A stretch of DNA of 64,000 nt from Augochlora pura (taxonomy: Eukaryota > Arthropoda > Insecta > Hymenoptera > Halictidae), in the NCBI RefSeq assembly GCF_028453695.1, contig NC_135781.1, positions 34,358,777-34,422,776 of the forward strand, written 5' to 3'. Below, piece after piece: positions 49,622 through 62,653 of the stretch. The first letter of the stretch is position 1. Each line of letters opens with the position of its first letter. A model generated the notes under the pieces. The model was not told where the DNA came from and ran no database searches. It was given only the letters and a program-made list of their open reading frames with translations. Both the position numbers and the translations under genes were made by a program.

Positions 49622-51054
49622 TTCACGAAGCCACGATCGTCGAGAAATAGATCATGTCCATTATCTTCGATTTGACGAGAATTTGGAATGTACGCGCGAG
49701 ATAAATTGGAACGGAATTGCAGATTTATTTTCACCGATTAGCAATCCTCGAGGCAAGCGGCAGGTGTAGCGCGTGCACGCCTTTGTTGCACTTTCCTCCG
49801 TGTTATTTGATCTTCGAGTTTTTTCCCGGCGCTCGGTATCGTTCGTGTTTCTACGTTTCTCGCAGCGCCCGCGTTTAGAATTCTCGCCAGCCGCTTTAAA
49901 TTTCTTAAATACACCGTGAAGTCGTTAACGGACTGCGAGAATCCCTCTGCAGAATTTCTCGAGGCAGTTCCGAGAAACTACCGCGAGACGGGCGTTTATT
50001 TCTAAAACTAACACGGTATCCTCAAATTCTCGTAAACATTGATCAGAATGGACACCTTTCTCCCCTACGGTTCTCGAATTCGAAAACCGCGCGTTTCGGG
50101 TTGAAATATATCCCCGAGAAGATTAACCTAATCCGTTGGTGCTCGTAAACTTTCCAGAGGTGCCGTGTGACATGAATCTGCATAAGAAATTGCCGGTTCG
50201 CGCGTTTAAAAGTGACTTTAACCGAGGCAAATTAGAATGGACACACATTTCCCTTTTTATGCGCTCGCCGACCGCTTGACCACCCGACCCCGATGATATC
50301 GGTCTCCGGCTAGGAGCGGAATAATGTTCGCATCCAGCAAATTCGATTTAAATTCCGTGCCGCGTGTCCTCGGCGGTGCTCCCGGCGCGAGCCGAGAGGG
50401 CGGTCGAGTACGAAAACAAGCCGGCGCGATTCACGCAGGAATAAAGAAGCCGGGTCGGCCCCGGGGCACTTCGGGTAACGCGCGCGGGCCGGTCCTCGAG
50501 GACGCGTAATCGCTTCTTCGATAGACGGGGCAAAACGGCTCGAATAATTGCAACGCGCGGCAGTTGCTCGCCGCGGAGAAGTGCTTGCGCTTTCTCGGCA
50601 TTCAGCGACACTTAGAGTCGATAGCAGCCGCGACGGTTTAGGCTCGAAATTGCGTTACACCCCGCATAATCGAGTTACCGAGCTGAAATATATATCGCGA
50701 CCGGATAATTTCTGTACACGCCCCGCGCGGAGAGGAGCTCCGCTTCGGTCGGTCGGCCGCGCGGAGCGGCCGCGCGAGCGCACGCCGACGCGGTATAATC
50801 TGACTGTTTAATTAAGGAACCGTAATTTCCGAGTTCGACCGGCTCCCATCGATAACTAAATTTCACGGCGGCTGAGGCGACTGCTACAGGAAAGCAACCG
50901 CGGCCCGCGCGATTCCTCCCGAGATTCGCGGAAACTTTGCCCCGGAACAAATGAAACGGAGCGACCCGCCCTCGACGCTGCTCCGTATTTCTCCTGCGAA
51001 ACTTACCCGGAATCAAATCGCAATAACGATCAAATTGTCCTCCGCGAGGATCCT

Positions 51055-51058
<4 letters not shown>

Positions 51059-51086
<28 letters not shown>
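51059..51086. repeat. CT microsatellite, 14 copies
   Basis: Pure (CT)14. Confidence 0.95.
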
Positions 51087-51088
<2 letters not shown>

Positions 51089-51961
51089 TCTCTTCTCGAC
51101 ACGTCTACGTCGCTCCATAGCAAATATTTTTACGATCGGACAATCGAAATGCGATTACCGTCGCAATCTTCTGCCCCTCCCTCAATTTGTACCAAAGGCG
51201 GTACCGGCGAGTTAATTTGTCTCCGCGCACGGTATCGCGTATATTTCAACATGACGCGCCGGAACCCAACCCCTTCGTTTTCACGTACGGTAGCATTCGC
51301 GTATATTCGTAGACGAGTATCGAGTATTTCGGCATTTTTTTCGAGCAGCCTCGCATCGTGTCAGATATTAGTATATTTGCATATAAAGCCCTTAATGGTG
51401 TGTTTGCGTGCTCTCAGATTTTATCTTCGTTTCAACCGCCAACCTCTTTTCTTTTCCAACGTCGACTGGCCGTATTCTTCTACCGAACAACGTGAAACTT
51501 CATACGACTCGTTTCGCTGTCTCTAATTGGCCGATCGAAGCGTTAATCGATTCTAGGAAAACGCGAGCTCGGCAAGGGCGCGAGTTATAATTGAAAACGG
51601 ACGAATTCGGCGAGTCTGGTTTGTATAAATGTTACGCAACTCGACGTCGAAGGTTGGAGCTGAATCGACTCGGACTCATTACCTTGGGCTTCTTTCAGGC
51701 TCCTTCGGTGGGATATTATTAATTTTAATGTTTGCAAATGGCGCAGGAGGAACCTCTCCTCTTCCATTAATAACTGGATTGCATCCCGTCGAGGCGTAGC
51801 GGAGAAGTCTCCTTCGATTAGAAAGTAATATTACCTGAATGGATTAAGACGCCCAAGGGGCTGTCGGCGGGGACGTCCGCATCGAGATTGATTACGGGAA
51901 GAGGACATTATTAGGACGGTTTTCTTTTCGCCGGAACGCCTGTCGGCGTAATGGAGATGTC

Positions 51962-51990
51962 GCTCTCTCTCTCTCTCCCTCTCTTTCCCT
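51962..51990. repeat. CT microsatellite
   Basis: (CT)n with CCCT and TTCCC interruptions. Confidence 0.85.
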
Positions 51991-53206
51991 TGCCCCCTCT
52001 CTCGTTCTCCATCCCTATCGACCTCCATTCCCGGCGACACAAAGGAAACGCCGCGGAACTCTTTCGCAGTCGTGGAAATTAGTCGTCGACGCGCGTCGTC
52101 CATTTAACGTAATTTCAGGGTAACGGCTCCGCGCGCGATCTATCACAGTTGTTGCCGAGTAAAAGAAACCCTGCGACTCGCGGGGGCAGTTTGCTAATTA
52201 TCGCGTAATCTCATCCGGGGGACTCGCGTGCCGAGCAAGAACTCGCCTAATGAGTCCCTTGGGAAGCCAGAAAAGATTCAAGGACGATCGTTTCGATCGC
52301 GCTGACAACCTCATGCTCGCGCCGACTTCTTTTCCTTACTTTCCCTCGGCGACCGAGAAATCGTCATTCACGAGAGAACGAGGGAGAAACGTCATCGCCG
52401 CCATCTTCGCCGCGAGCAAAAGTCCGCTCGCTCCATTAATTGTTCCGGGTGCCGCGGAGCCGGCCGGTTAGTCTCGATGGAAATTCGCTTTGACGTGCAC
52501 CGTTCAGAAAGAATTTTCTCAGCGCTTAATCAGTCTCCTATTCAGCGATTCCGTTTATTCGAGGATTATTGGCTCTCGCCGTAAGCGATCGGCGAACGCA
52601 TCGTTTGCCCGCGGAGCAAAGATCCAGCTTCGACGGAGCAGCGATATTTCGATGGTCGCGCAGCAATCGGTTCCGTACTACATATATGTATATATATATG
52701 CGAGGCGCGGAACGGTTGGAGCGCGGAAGATTTCGGGGTTGATAACCGCGGTTATTAAAACGAGAAGCCACGGGACGCGAACGCGGAGCGCGAGTGGCTG
52801 CTTTAGCAAAATTTTCGTCGGCTTTGCAGGAAGAATCGCGTCGGACGAGCAACGGGCTGCTCGCAGTTTGCCACGGCGCGGCGCGGCGACGCGAGAGCCT
52901 TACGGTGTCAACCTGTCTTTGTGTTGGTAATCCTGCGGGGTGTCAAAGCCGCTGCTCGCGCCAAACACAGCGGCTCCGGCCAACTTGCCACGTTCCACGA
53001 TTACAACACACAGATTAGCCGGAGACCCCGAACATTTGCTCGCATACCGCTATTAGGGTACTCGGCGATGCGCCGGGTCTTTTATGCCGCGAGCCCCCGA
53101 AATGAGAAGTCCTTCCTATTACGGGAGGATATCTTCAGAAAGGAGAGTACAGAAATAATTGCGCGCCTCTTTGAGTCTTCCCCGGCGAGAAAAGTCTTTT
53201 ATACTG

Positions 53207-53300
53207 TTAACCCCTTGCCTTGCGATCCCTTTGCCGGCTACCCTCGCTCCGAGCCGCTCTATTTTTAACCCTTGCCATTCCGAGCATTTTTTTCCTCTTG
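53207..53300 (+). repeat. Possible diverged copy C of the dispersed repeat
   Basis: TTAACCCCTTGCCTTGCGAT followed by CCCTTTGCC resembles the first block of copies A and B. A second TTAACCCTTGCC word occurs about 65 bp on. The later block of the family is not convincing here. Confidence 0.35.
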
Positions 53301-53734
53301 CCATCGACGATTCCGACTTTTCAGAGAAAAATCTGCGCGGGTAGAAAGATGAATCCTCGTGCGATTCGCGAAACGATCGCGTCTCGATCAATTCAGTAAA
53401 ATATTTTCGAATATTTTCTTAACAATGCAAGTATTATATACCTTCGAATACTCGCAACAGAAGAATCGTATCTATTCGAGTCGCTTCGACTCGACTAGCG
53501 AAGAGCAGAGAGTAGCATTTGCATGTGTTAATTCCGGTTTGGAATCTCCGTTACGTAGGACCGGTGATTGCGAGGCGAGATGTAAATATCTCCGGTAGCA
53601 AAATTCCGTCGTTAATATCCTGGGCGCGCTAAGACTCAAATTAGCTATTAAAGCCGGCGTTAGATTGCCGCACGCGGAATGGGCTTTTTGAAATTCCCGA
53701 TTCAAACAATCTGTGTCAATTTAAACGGGGGCGT

Positions 53735-53752
53735 GCGCGCGCGCGCGCGCGC
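53735..53752. repeat. GC dinucleotide repeat, 9 copies
   Basis: Pure (GC)9 preceded by GCGT. Strong Z-DNA-forming potential and unusual in an animal genome that has lost CpG. Confidence 0.9.
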
Positions 53753-54120
53753 TGCGCCGATGCCGCTTCCAAAGAAATAGGATTAGAGACAAAGGCGAGC
53801 GACTGCCGCGACTGAAAAATAATGAATTTGCACAAGCTCGTCCCGGGGGATTATCTGCGCGAGCCGTGCTTTCGCGTAGGAAATAATTAACCTGCACAGG
53901 CGGTAAATTTAAATTGCGAGGAACGGCCGGCACCGTCCGCAACTACCGAATATTTATTATCCAATCCAATTATCGCAAGCAGCTGGAAATTAGAGGGAGC
54001 ATTGTTGGAGGGAAACGGCGAGCCGAGGACTCGTCTTTCGCCTCCTCGTTTCATAGTTTAATGCTTTGTTACGCCGCGGAGATCGATAAGGTAAACTAAT
54101 ATCTTTCGGCGGGGCCGTGG

Positions 54121-54147
54121 CCGCGTCGGCCGCGTCGGCCGCGTCGG
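54121..54147. repeat. 9-bp tandem repeat, 3 copies
   Basis: Unit CCGCGTCGG three times without error. Confidence 0.9.
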
Positions 54148-56585
54148 GAACGCGCAACGGAAGAAGAGCGAGGCTGACTCGTAATTAGTTCTTAATACGA
54201 CTTGCGGAGCGCGCGGCTCGGCCAAATCGGCCCGGGATTCCAAAGTTTCGAGCAGTCCTTGAAAATTTCAGCGCGCTCGCGCGAATAGAGCGAGCCAAGA
54301 GCGGACCAAGTTCTCCGCGTGACCCTCGCAGCCGGCCCCGGAATCACGTTCAAAAGTGCATGAATGCAGAAACATACCCGGCCGCGTCACGCCATGCTAT
54401 GCCATATCACGCCAGGCCACCTCAAATGGAATGCATTGATTATGCAGACTTATCTCACGCTCCGCGAAGCGTGCCCACCTTTTGCAACGTTCCACCGATC
54501 TCGGAATAATTGAGACGGGCGAGCCCGCCCGCGAGTCGCGAGACCGCCGACTAATTTACCCCGAGAGTCTCGACGTTGCGCCCAACCGACCCTGTCGCGA
54601 CCCCGAGCCACGTCGCGCCGTTTTCCCCGACAATCTGGACAAATTTCTTTCGACGAAACGCCACCGGATATACCCTGAAACCGTTTTTACCCCAACGACG
54701 ATATTTAGATCGCATTTGGGGACGGAACAAATTTTTCCACGCTCGTATAGCTCTTTAGGGGCCAAGCAGCGTTCGTGTAAAAAATGTTCCAACGTCTTGG
54801 ACGGTTCAAAAGGTATATCGGTTTCGAGTTTGCGGGCCACTGAGCCGGCTCGCGTGACCGAGTCGTGACCACTCGTGACGTATCCATGACCGCGTTTCTG
54901 CGTCAGCATGACCGGCCAGAACCCAGCCCAGCGACTTTCGAATCGGGCGAAATATCGAAAAATTGTTTAAACAAAAGTTGCTCGGTTTCGCAAAACTAAG
55001 TAATTATTATACTAAGTAATTCTTCGGTAGATGTTCGCTTTACCGGAAACCGAGATTAACCGAACGCCACTTTTCCTCGGACGACAGACGTTGCGAATCC
55101 TTCGTCTAATAAATATTTAATGGCCGAGCTACATCCCGCGTCGCTTGATTCACGTTTTCTTGGCGCGGCAATTTTTCCGGTCGCGCGCGCTCGATGATAA
55201 ATTAAACAAAAGCGTCTGTCCGCCGGCATTGTCGCGTGAAATGGAAAAAAACCGGGATGCCGCGGCGTTCTCATCCGCTACCCGGACGACTGCTGTCGGT
55301 TATCTCGGCACGTTTACATTTTACGTTCGCCGAATTCGGCGATACGTCGGCGAGAATATGAAAGCGCGGCAATGTTTTTCGGCGAGCTGTCGAGGACTGG
55401 GGGAACGCGGGCGTCTTATAATGGCAGGCGGGGAGCGGAGAGCGTCGGAGCCGGGGAAATCGCGGCGAGATCGACCGAGGTCGCGGAAAGACAACATCCG
55501 AAGACTAGAGCAAGATCAACTGCGGAGAATCGCAATGGCGGGAAAGCCAAATATACGGAGACCCCGAGGAACAACGGGCGACACGCTGCCGCGAATGTTG
55601 GATATTGACTTCCAGCGCGCAAGTCGAACGCTACAGGACTCGATGCAGCGCGCGGAAATAGAAGGGGCGAGCTAACCTACACATGTTAGAGCCATCCGAA
55701 TCCTCGGGACCTTCTCTCGCCTTCGATTCGTCCATGTGTAAACTTCTAAATCAAATCCTCGTCTTCGTCCGCCTCGCGACCAGAATTTTTCGTGCGAGAA
55801 ACTGCAGCCCTCGTCGAACCCACGAACTTCCAAAAATTGGCCAGGTACCCAAATACCTCTCCCAGCTTCTCACGGAAATTCCGTTCGGGCTGATCCCCCG
55901 GGAACGATTTCTATCAACTACTCGATCGTTCCGGTATCTTTCACAGCCATTCGCGTCGCGAATGTCTCGAAGTCTTAGCTCCGGCGCGCGAAAGCGTGCT
56001 CAACAATCCGGATTGCACGGACGTCGTGTCTCTCGGCAAGAAAGGGTTCAATTCTGACGCGAAAAGAGCCAACATTCGCGTTTCAAAGGCATCGCGGAGA
56101 CGAAAGAAGGAAACGGCCGAGATTCCGAGGCGGTCCCCCGAACCGCAAAAATTTGTCTAAAATTATGCGCGAGGAGTTACAATGGAAAGAATCGCGGCGA
56201 GTAGACAATGAATTTAAATGAACCAGGAGCGCTCGCTGTCTCGCGAGAGGGAAAGTTCCGCGGAGCGTGGGAGGAGCCGTAAATTCGGCCCTCTAAAAAG
56301 CAGAATAGAAGTTATTTACGAGCGGACGTAACAGCCGAACAAGCAGCCGAGAGAAGAAAAGAGGGACGTAGGAAGCGGAGAAAATCCGGTTGAAAAGGGA
56401 GGATACTCCTTTCGCCGTGAAATTTCGTTACTCTCGATACACACGCGATCCTCTCCGAATCCTTGGACACTCCGCGTCCACTGTCCTTTTATTTCCCTCT
56501 TAGCGCCGGCTCCCGTTTACTCTTTACCGAGGCGCGCCCCCACCCCTTCCCCGTTCGTCAACAATTCACGTTCCACCGGCGCGGC

Positions 56586-56613
56586 GTCGACGTCGACGCC
56601 GACGTCGACGTCG
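56586..56613. repeat. Self-complementary CGACGT repeat
   Basis: GTCGACGTCGACG and its near mirror around a central CCG. Highly palindromic. Confidence 0.8.
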
Positions 56614-57747
56614 GATCGTCCACGTACACACGGAGGGACGCGGATTTTTGCAGATCCCCGGGAACGCTGTTGTTCCTGGAGAGATCCTTCCCGGATCTTT
56701 CCCTGGACGTTCGAACATCTGTGCCTCGCGCGCTGTTGCGCCCGGGAATTGCGGTTGTCTTGTGCAGTTTATAATGTCCCGGCCAAGTTACCGAAGTTCT
56801 TGCAGCTGCCGGGGACGTCGTGATTTATAGTACTTTTAACAGATTTCGCGTGTGTCGGCCAAACTTTCCGTATCGCGGCCGGGCTTTCGCTTGTTTGTTG
56901 CTACCCTCGTCCAAACCCCGCCATGTCCAGCCGTGCCGGATAATTTGCATGCTCGATTCCGCCGAGCAAGATAGCGCGGGAGAAATTAAAAGTTCCTCCT
57001 CCGGAACGCCGACGAGGAAACCGCGCGCGGACCATCCTCTTTTAACCACCGTAGCAGAGTCGCCTCGGTCGTTTAATCATAGGATTGCCTATGTTGCTGC
57101 CAATATTGCACCGTATCTTGGAGAACAATGCACACGTCGCAAATACAATCTGTCTTGCGAATCGAGTCGGACGAAAGAGAACCGTCTATTCTCGAAAATA
57201 CGGCACAACATCGGCGGTTCCATATGTCAGGCAGTCTAAAGGTTGCAGCGCGCTAATCGAAAAATTATACAGCAAAACGAACGTTTGAAGCGGCAGGAGG
57301 AAGCACGAACGGTTCATCAAGGATTGCCGGACTCCCCTTCATTTGCATCCGTATCGTCCGCGCTAATTCTCCGCAGTCGTTGCATTTGATCTTGTACACG
57401 AATCGCAATCGAGAGAACGAAGAGCGGAGGGAGCTCGCTAAACACCGACGAGCAAACTCGCAGGAGATTTACCGGGCGGGGGACAGACCGAGCGAGCGGG
57501 GCGATAAAACGAAGCAGAGGATCGACGATCGACGGCCGTGAGATCGTAAAACTCGATCGCGACAATGGCTCGGGATCGGCGGGACGTTTCTCTCGGCGGA
57601 TGTCTCATTTTCTCGCGGTAGAACGGCGGCGAAGCAACCGAATAATAGCGGCGGGTCTCTCGCAACGAGCACGCTTTATGAATTCCTCGACGGGGCGACT
57701 TTCATAAAACATTCACGTTCTCGGAACAGCCGGGACACAAGAGGGGG

Positions 57748-57794
57748 CAGAGAGCGAGGGAGAGAGAGAGAGAGAGCGAGAGCGAGAGAGCGAG
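57748..57794. repeat. GA microsatellite with GCGA interruptions
   Basis: (GA)n interspersed with GCGAG words. Confidence 0.9.
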
Positions 57795-60741
57795 TCGGGG
57801 CCATAGGTCGCAGCGAGTCGGTGCATCGCCGCCACGCGGACCATAATCTTTTCTTTTCGTATTCTCGACGGGTCCGAGCCGTCTCCGCCGTTTCGAAATT
57901 ACGCGCGGCAGGAAAAACCTCGGGTTTCGTATTCCTCGTGCTCCCTCGGCCGTAAAAACGGAGACCGGGGACGGAAAAGTGCACGCGCTCGCGGGACCAG
58001 ACTCGGCCCCGGCTGGGCAAACACGCGGAAGCAACAATTTTTTACGAGAGACACGCGGACCAGAGCGCGCTCGAGAGTTCTCTCTCGATGGGAGAACCGG
58101 CGCCCCGCCGCCTCCTGCCGCCTCGTGCCGCTTCGAGCCGCGTAGCCGGCTTGCACCACAATGTTGCGTCAAAATCAAGCGACTCGTGACAAAAATCAGA
58201 TAAACCGACGCTACCTTTTTTCACGTGAAAGCCGAATCGTAAAACGAGAGAGAAATTGAGAGATTTTAATGCGAACATTTTTTTAACCGGGATTCGTATC
58301 AAACTGGAAGCGTTCCATCGATATTCTGATTTATTCAATTCCGCGTGCACTTGGATTTTTTGTCACACGTTGTACATCATTTTTCCGTAGATTTTGATAC
58401 GGTGTTTTACAAATTCCGTTATCAAAAAGAAACGAACGCGACAACGTTCACAGGGAACAACGGGGAGCGTGCAATCGAAACGCCTGTGGTATTCTACATT
58501 TTGTGTTTAACGAAAGAAAAAAACTTTTATCAAAAGTTCTTTGGCTTTTCAGGAACTTTGTAATTTCGCCGGAACGTGTGTCGTCGCGACCCGGATGATC
58601 CGCCGGAAACGATCGTCCGCGGACGCTCCAGGGAAATGCATTCGCCGGCCCGCAATCTTTTCTAAAGCGCCACCCCCCGCCCTCTCCCTGGCCATGCTGA
58701 ACCCCGTACGCCAAGTATCTGTCCACTCTTTTCGGGAAATTGTGTATTATCTAAATTGCGTTTGCGGAGTCTGGCTGACGGGCCGCCAGAAAACCGGCTG
58801 ATTCCGCCGACGACTCTGGCTTTCGTTATGCATAGGGTGCACGAGGAAATAGGAATCTCGGCGATGTGCTTGGAACGGTTCCGAGAACGGCCCCGCGAAC
58901 GTACTTCGCGAACATTTCCTCGAGAAATTTTTGAAATTCGAGAAGATATCATCGCTATTCTCGAATTCGGAAATCTTTCCTGCTGATTCCACGGGATAAC
59001 GTTCAAAGATGTCACTTTCATGGATTCTGTATATCCTGCAAAAACGAAGTCCTCGGGAGCTGACCGCAACGAAAAAGTATGGTGGAAAAAATATTTCTGC
59101 TATATTCACCCTATAAATCTTGTATAAATTAACACCGGCTGTCGCGGAGGATTACCAACGTGAGAGCAAGTTTCAGAAGTTCAGTCTACAGTTTGAGCAT
59201 CGCAGGATATATCTCGATCCATAATAACACCTCGGTTTTAAACAACTTTTAAACGCACATTTTTCACCAGAAACTACACAGCGCGGAAGGGTATGATTCG
59301 GTTACGCGCAAGATGTATTGTTCGCTTGCCCCATTATTTAAGTTTACGAGCGGTTAAAGCGTCTCCTCGAGCAGGAGATCGTTTTCCTAATGTAACTTTC
59401 GTTGGTCTATGTATATTAATGCTCCTCGAACCGGACAAGATTCTGGGGCCAATTACCAACGAGCGAGCGGGTCCGGGGCACTTCTGACATTATGTTTAAA
59501 GACTATAGAAATTGAATAGGCGGCCAGCTAGAGTATTCCATAAATATGAGATGGTCGCCACGGATCACGGAATCCGGAGTTGGAGGGTCCGAATGCCTGC
59601 CTCCCTAGGATCCTAAAATAATACTGTGACGGCCCAGGCGTGAGTTTCGAGCCCGTATCTTAAGGTCAGCGTCGAAAGTGTGCGTCGGTGTGCTATTCAT
59701 TTTGCGAAGGATCCATTCCGCTCGGTAAGGTACCGCCGAAACTTTCGGGGATGTTGAGCACGGTTCGCAGTTGCAGCGCCTTAAGCCGCGCCCGCGTCCG
59801 CGTCCGCGCACGGTCTTCGGTTTTTGTCGGGCCGGCTTTGCTGCTCCCCGGCTGGACGGCAGCTTTTCAGTGGCACGCGGCGTTTTCAGCAGCCTTTCGA
59901 GCCGCAAGGCCGAGCCGACGAGCACGCGGCTTTAGAAACAAGAACATTGTTTCGAGATGATCTAGCCACGCGACGAGGACCGACGGGGGTTGTTTTTTAA
60001 CAACCGAATGGCTCGAATCTAACACGAATCTCTTCGTCGACTTTTATTTCAATGCTGAACTGCTCGCAGGCCGATCCGTTCGCCTTCAAATTCCGATAAA
60101 TAACGATTTTGATATTCAGTTCCGCCGCTGATAACGCAAAGGACAATTTCGTGTCGCGAAAAGATGGGAAGTCGGTGAAAATGACTGTCTCCGTGTTCAG
60201 AAGGGTGTCGCCTAGTTCGCGAGCCGCGACTATCATTTTGAACGGCGGAATAAACGCGACAAAGCGGCGGACGGATCAGTCGTCGGGCAAAATGGTCCAC
60301 GAGGCATAGAATCCTTAATCGTTCCCGATTCAAAGCTTCAGCCTTTCATTCTACCGATTGTTTCTCTTTTACGCGGATCCGGTAGAATGATTTTTCAGGA
60401 GAACGATGACGATGGTCGGGCCGCGGTAGAGTCGTCGGCGTGTCATTTTTCAAGTGTCGGGAACGGTGAGCTGAATTTTTCAGCAGCCCTGACGAGATAG
60501 ATAGGTAGGGGCGAGGGTGAGAGAGCATCGGTTCGGATCACGCGCGGCGCGGCTTATATTTCTACGCGCGAGGATCGCCGTAAACAACAGCCGCAGCCCG
60601 CCAAAGACCGTTCTACCGGAGCTTTTTATTTATAAGGGGATCGATACAATGTGTTCCGTCGATTACATGGAAGGGCGAACGGCGAACGGCGAGCGGGCAG
60701 CGGGGCTGCCGCGGCGGAATCCGTGCGCCGACCGAAATACT

Positions 60742-60776
60742 CCTCCGCCGTCGCCGCCGCCGCCGTCGCCGCCGTC
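60742..60776. repeat. CCG/CGT trinucleotide repeat
   Basis: About eleven CCG-type units with GTC variants. Poly-proline or poly-alanine frames across it are compositional. Confidence 0.85.
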
Positions 60777-62400
60777 CCGTGTACATATTTCCTTAAAGAA
60801 ATTCAATTTACCCTTTCTCCAGGTTGTCGCACCCCATTCCGTCCCCTTTAATACCGGGTCGGGGAAGAATATTAAATCGGATAAGCTGCATTCACCGCCG
60901 GCGGAAGGAGCGGAAGCGAGAAAAGAAGAGGTAGAGAAATATAAAGGCCGGGAGGGGCGGGGAGGGACGGGGGGGAGACGGGATGAGTCGAATGGAAAGT
61001 CTTCCAGTTAAAAACTCGAAAGTCAACGTATCGCCGGAGAATTAGAAAGCGGGTTGCGCGGGGCAGAAAAAAAATGGGACAAGGCTTCGAGGGTGCGCGC
61101 GAACTCCTCCTCCTCGGGGTGCGGGAGCGAGCACGCGACCGCGCCGCGACCGCGAGAAACCCTCTTCGCCGCCCCTCCGGCCGACGCCGTTCCTCTCCCG
61201 CGGCGGACAAAGACGAGAAGGAAGACGGATGAGATGGAGGAGAGAAAAAACCGTAAATGCGTTGACCCGCCCCGACGGCACTCCATTGCTTTTCAACGGA
61301 ACGCCGGCGTTGAAACGTCAGCGTTTCTCGAAAACGGTCCTCCGGCGAACGAAATTATGACCGACTCCCGCAAACTGTAACACATTACGGACGGCCCATG
61401 GGCGCAGGGCGACCATCTCTCCGCCCTCATCCGTCCCACGTTCTGCGAAATTTCTCGCGTCGCGCCGCGCCGCGTGCAAGAGGCTCTCGTGCCGTGACGC
61501 TCGCCGCGCGCTATTGTCCGCGTCCGAAGAGTAGTCCTGACGGCGAGCGTAAAAAATGCACGGCGACTGCTAGACCGCGGAGATTAGATAGAACGAGGAG
61601 TGCGGGACTAATTCGTGGCATAGTTCAAAGTCGGTGAACGTTGTCGGAGCGCAACGAGGACAGAGGCATTCCATTAGCGACGTCGACGCGTCGGTTTGAA
61701 ATTTGTCGACTAAACATTTCTGGCCGCTCCTGGCTCGCGCGGTCGATAAACGTCCCGAGACTCACCTCTCGTGGCCGGACATGTGCGCGCGTTAAGACGT
61801 TGACGCGAGGAAAATTCGACGCCGCGTTCTCCAGGTATAAGGAAGAATGCTATCGATTCGAACGCGCCGCGAAAATAACGACGCTCGATACCTGGTAAAC
61901 GAACAGGAGCACGGCAAATGAAAAACAAAGGTAACGAGCAGCGTTCGTCGAACGGAAGAAAATCAAATACCGATACTGGGAAGTAGAGAACGGGATAAAA
62001 ATCAAATAAAAGCGAGCATGATAAGCGAATGGCTCAATTAGTCGGCAAACAAGCGACGGGTAAATAAATCGGCCGAGCTTTCGGATCGGCCCCGATATAT
62101 GTAATTGCTGCAGGCAAGAACGGGGGAAAAAAGGTAATATCTCCTGTTTTCCAAAAATTCAAATCGACGATTGCCACGAGAAAAAAAATTCCCTTCGCCG
62201 TGGAAATCGATTCTAATGAGATTACGTTTGGCACGATTTACCCGGGGACTCGCGTACGATCTAGCCAAGACTAATTAATTTCCCTTTCCATTTGTCGAGC
62301 GCAAGATAAGCCGTTCCGTGGGTTCTGGCATTGTTTGGTCTGCCATGGCATTAATCCAGGCCGCGTCTCGGACGATAATTTAAACTGGCCGGCACGCGGC

Positions 62401-62430
62401 GTGGCGCGACGTGGCGCGACGTGGCGCGGC
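62401..62430. repeat. 10-bp tandem repeat, 3 copies
   Basis: Unit GTGGCGCGAC three times, the last copy ending GGC. Confidence 0.9.
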
Positions 62431-62635
62431 TGGTCCGCGGACGCAGCGACCGTTGTTTCGACGAGAGCGCGACGCGGTTTTGCGAGTGGGAACAATGGTG
62501 CTCCACGAGGGCAGAGAACGAGAGGCGGCAGAGGTCCCCGTGATTCGACGCGCGCCTTAGCTCGCCGATCGATTCGTTAATAAAGCGACAATGAACGCGA
62601 CCATGTTCACGGCGACGGTTCCGGCAACCCGGCTG

Positions 62636-62653
62636 CCCCCCCCCCCCCCCCCC
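62636..62653. repeat. C18 homopolymer
   Basis: Eighteen consecutive C followed by GGG. Length is likely unreliable in the assembly. Confidence 0.9.

Larger units (their letters stand above)
49619..57747. other. Non-coding region, no recognised gene
   Basis: CpG-rich with CT tracts (51059-51086, 51962-51990), (GC)9 (53735-53752), a 9-bp array (54121-54147) and a self-complementary CGACGT stretch (56586-56613). A possible third copy of the dispersed repeat begins at 53207. The longer frames (50951-51526 and 55145-55675, plus strand) lack any recognisable domain. Confidence 0.55.
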
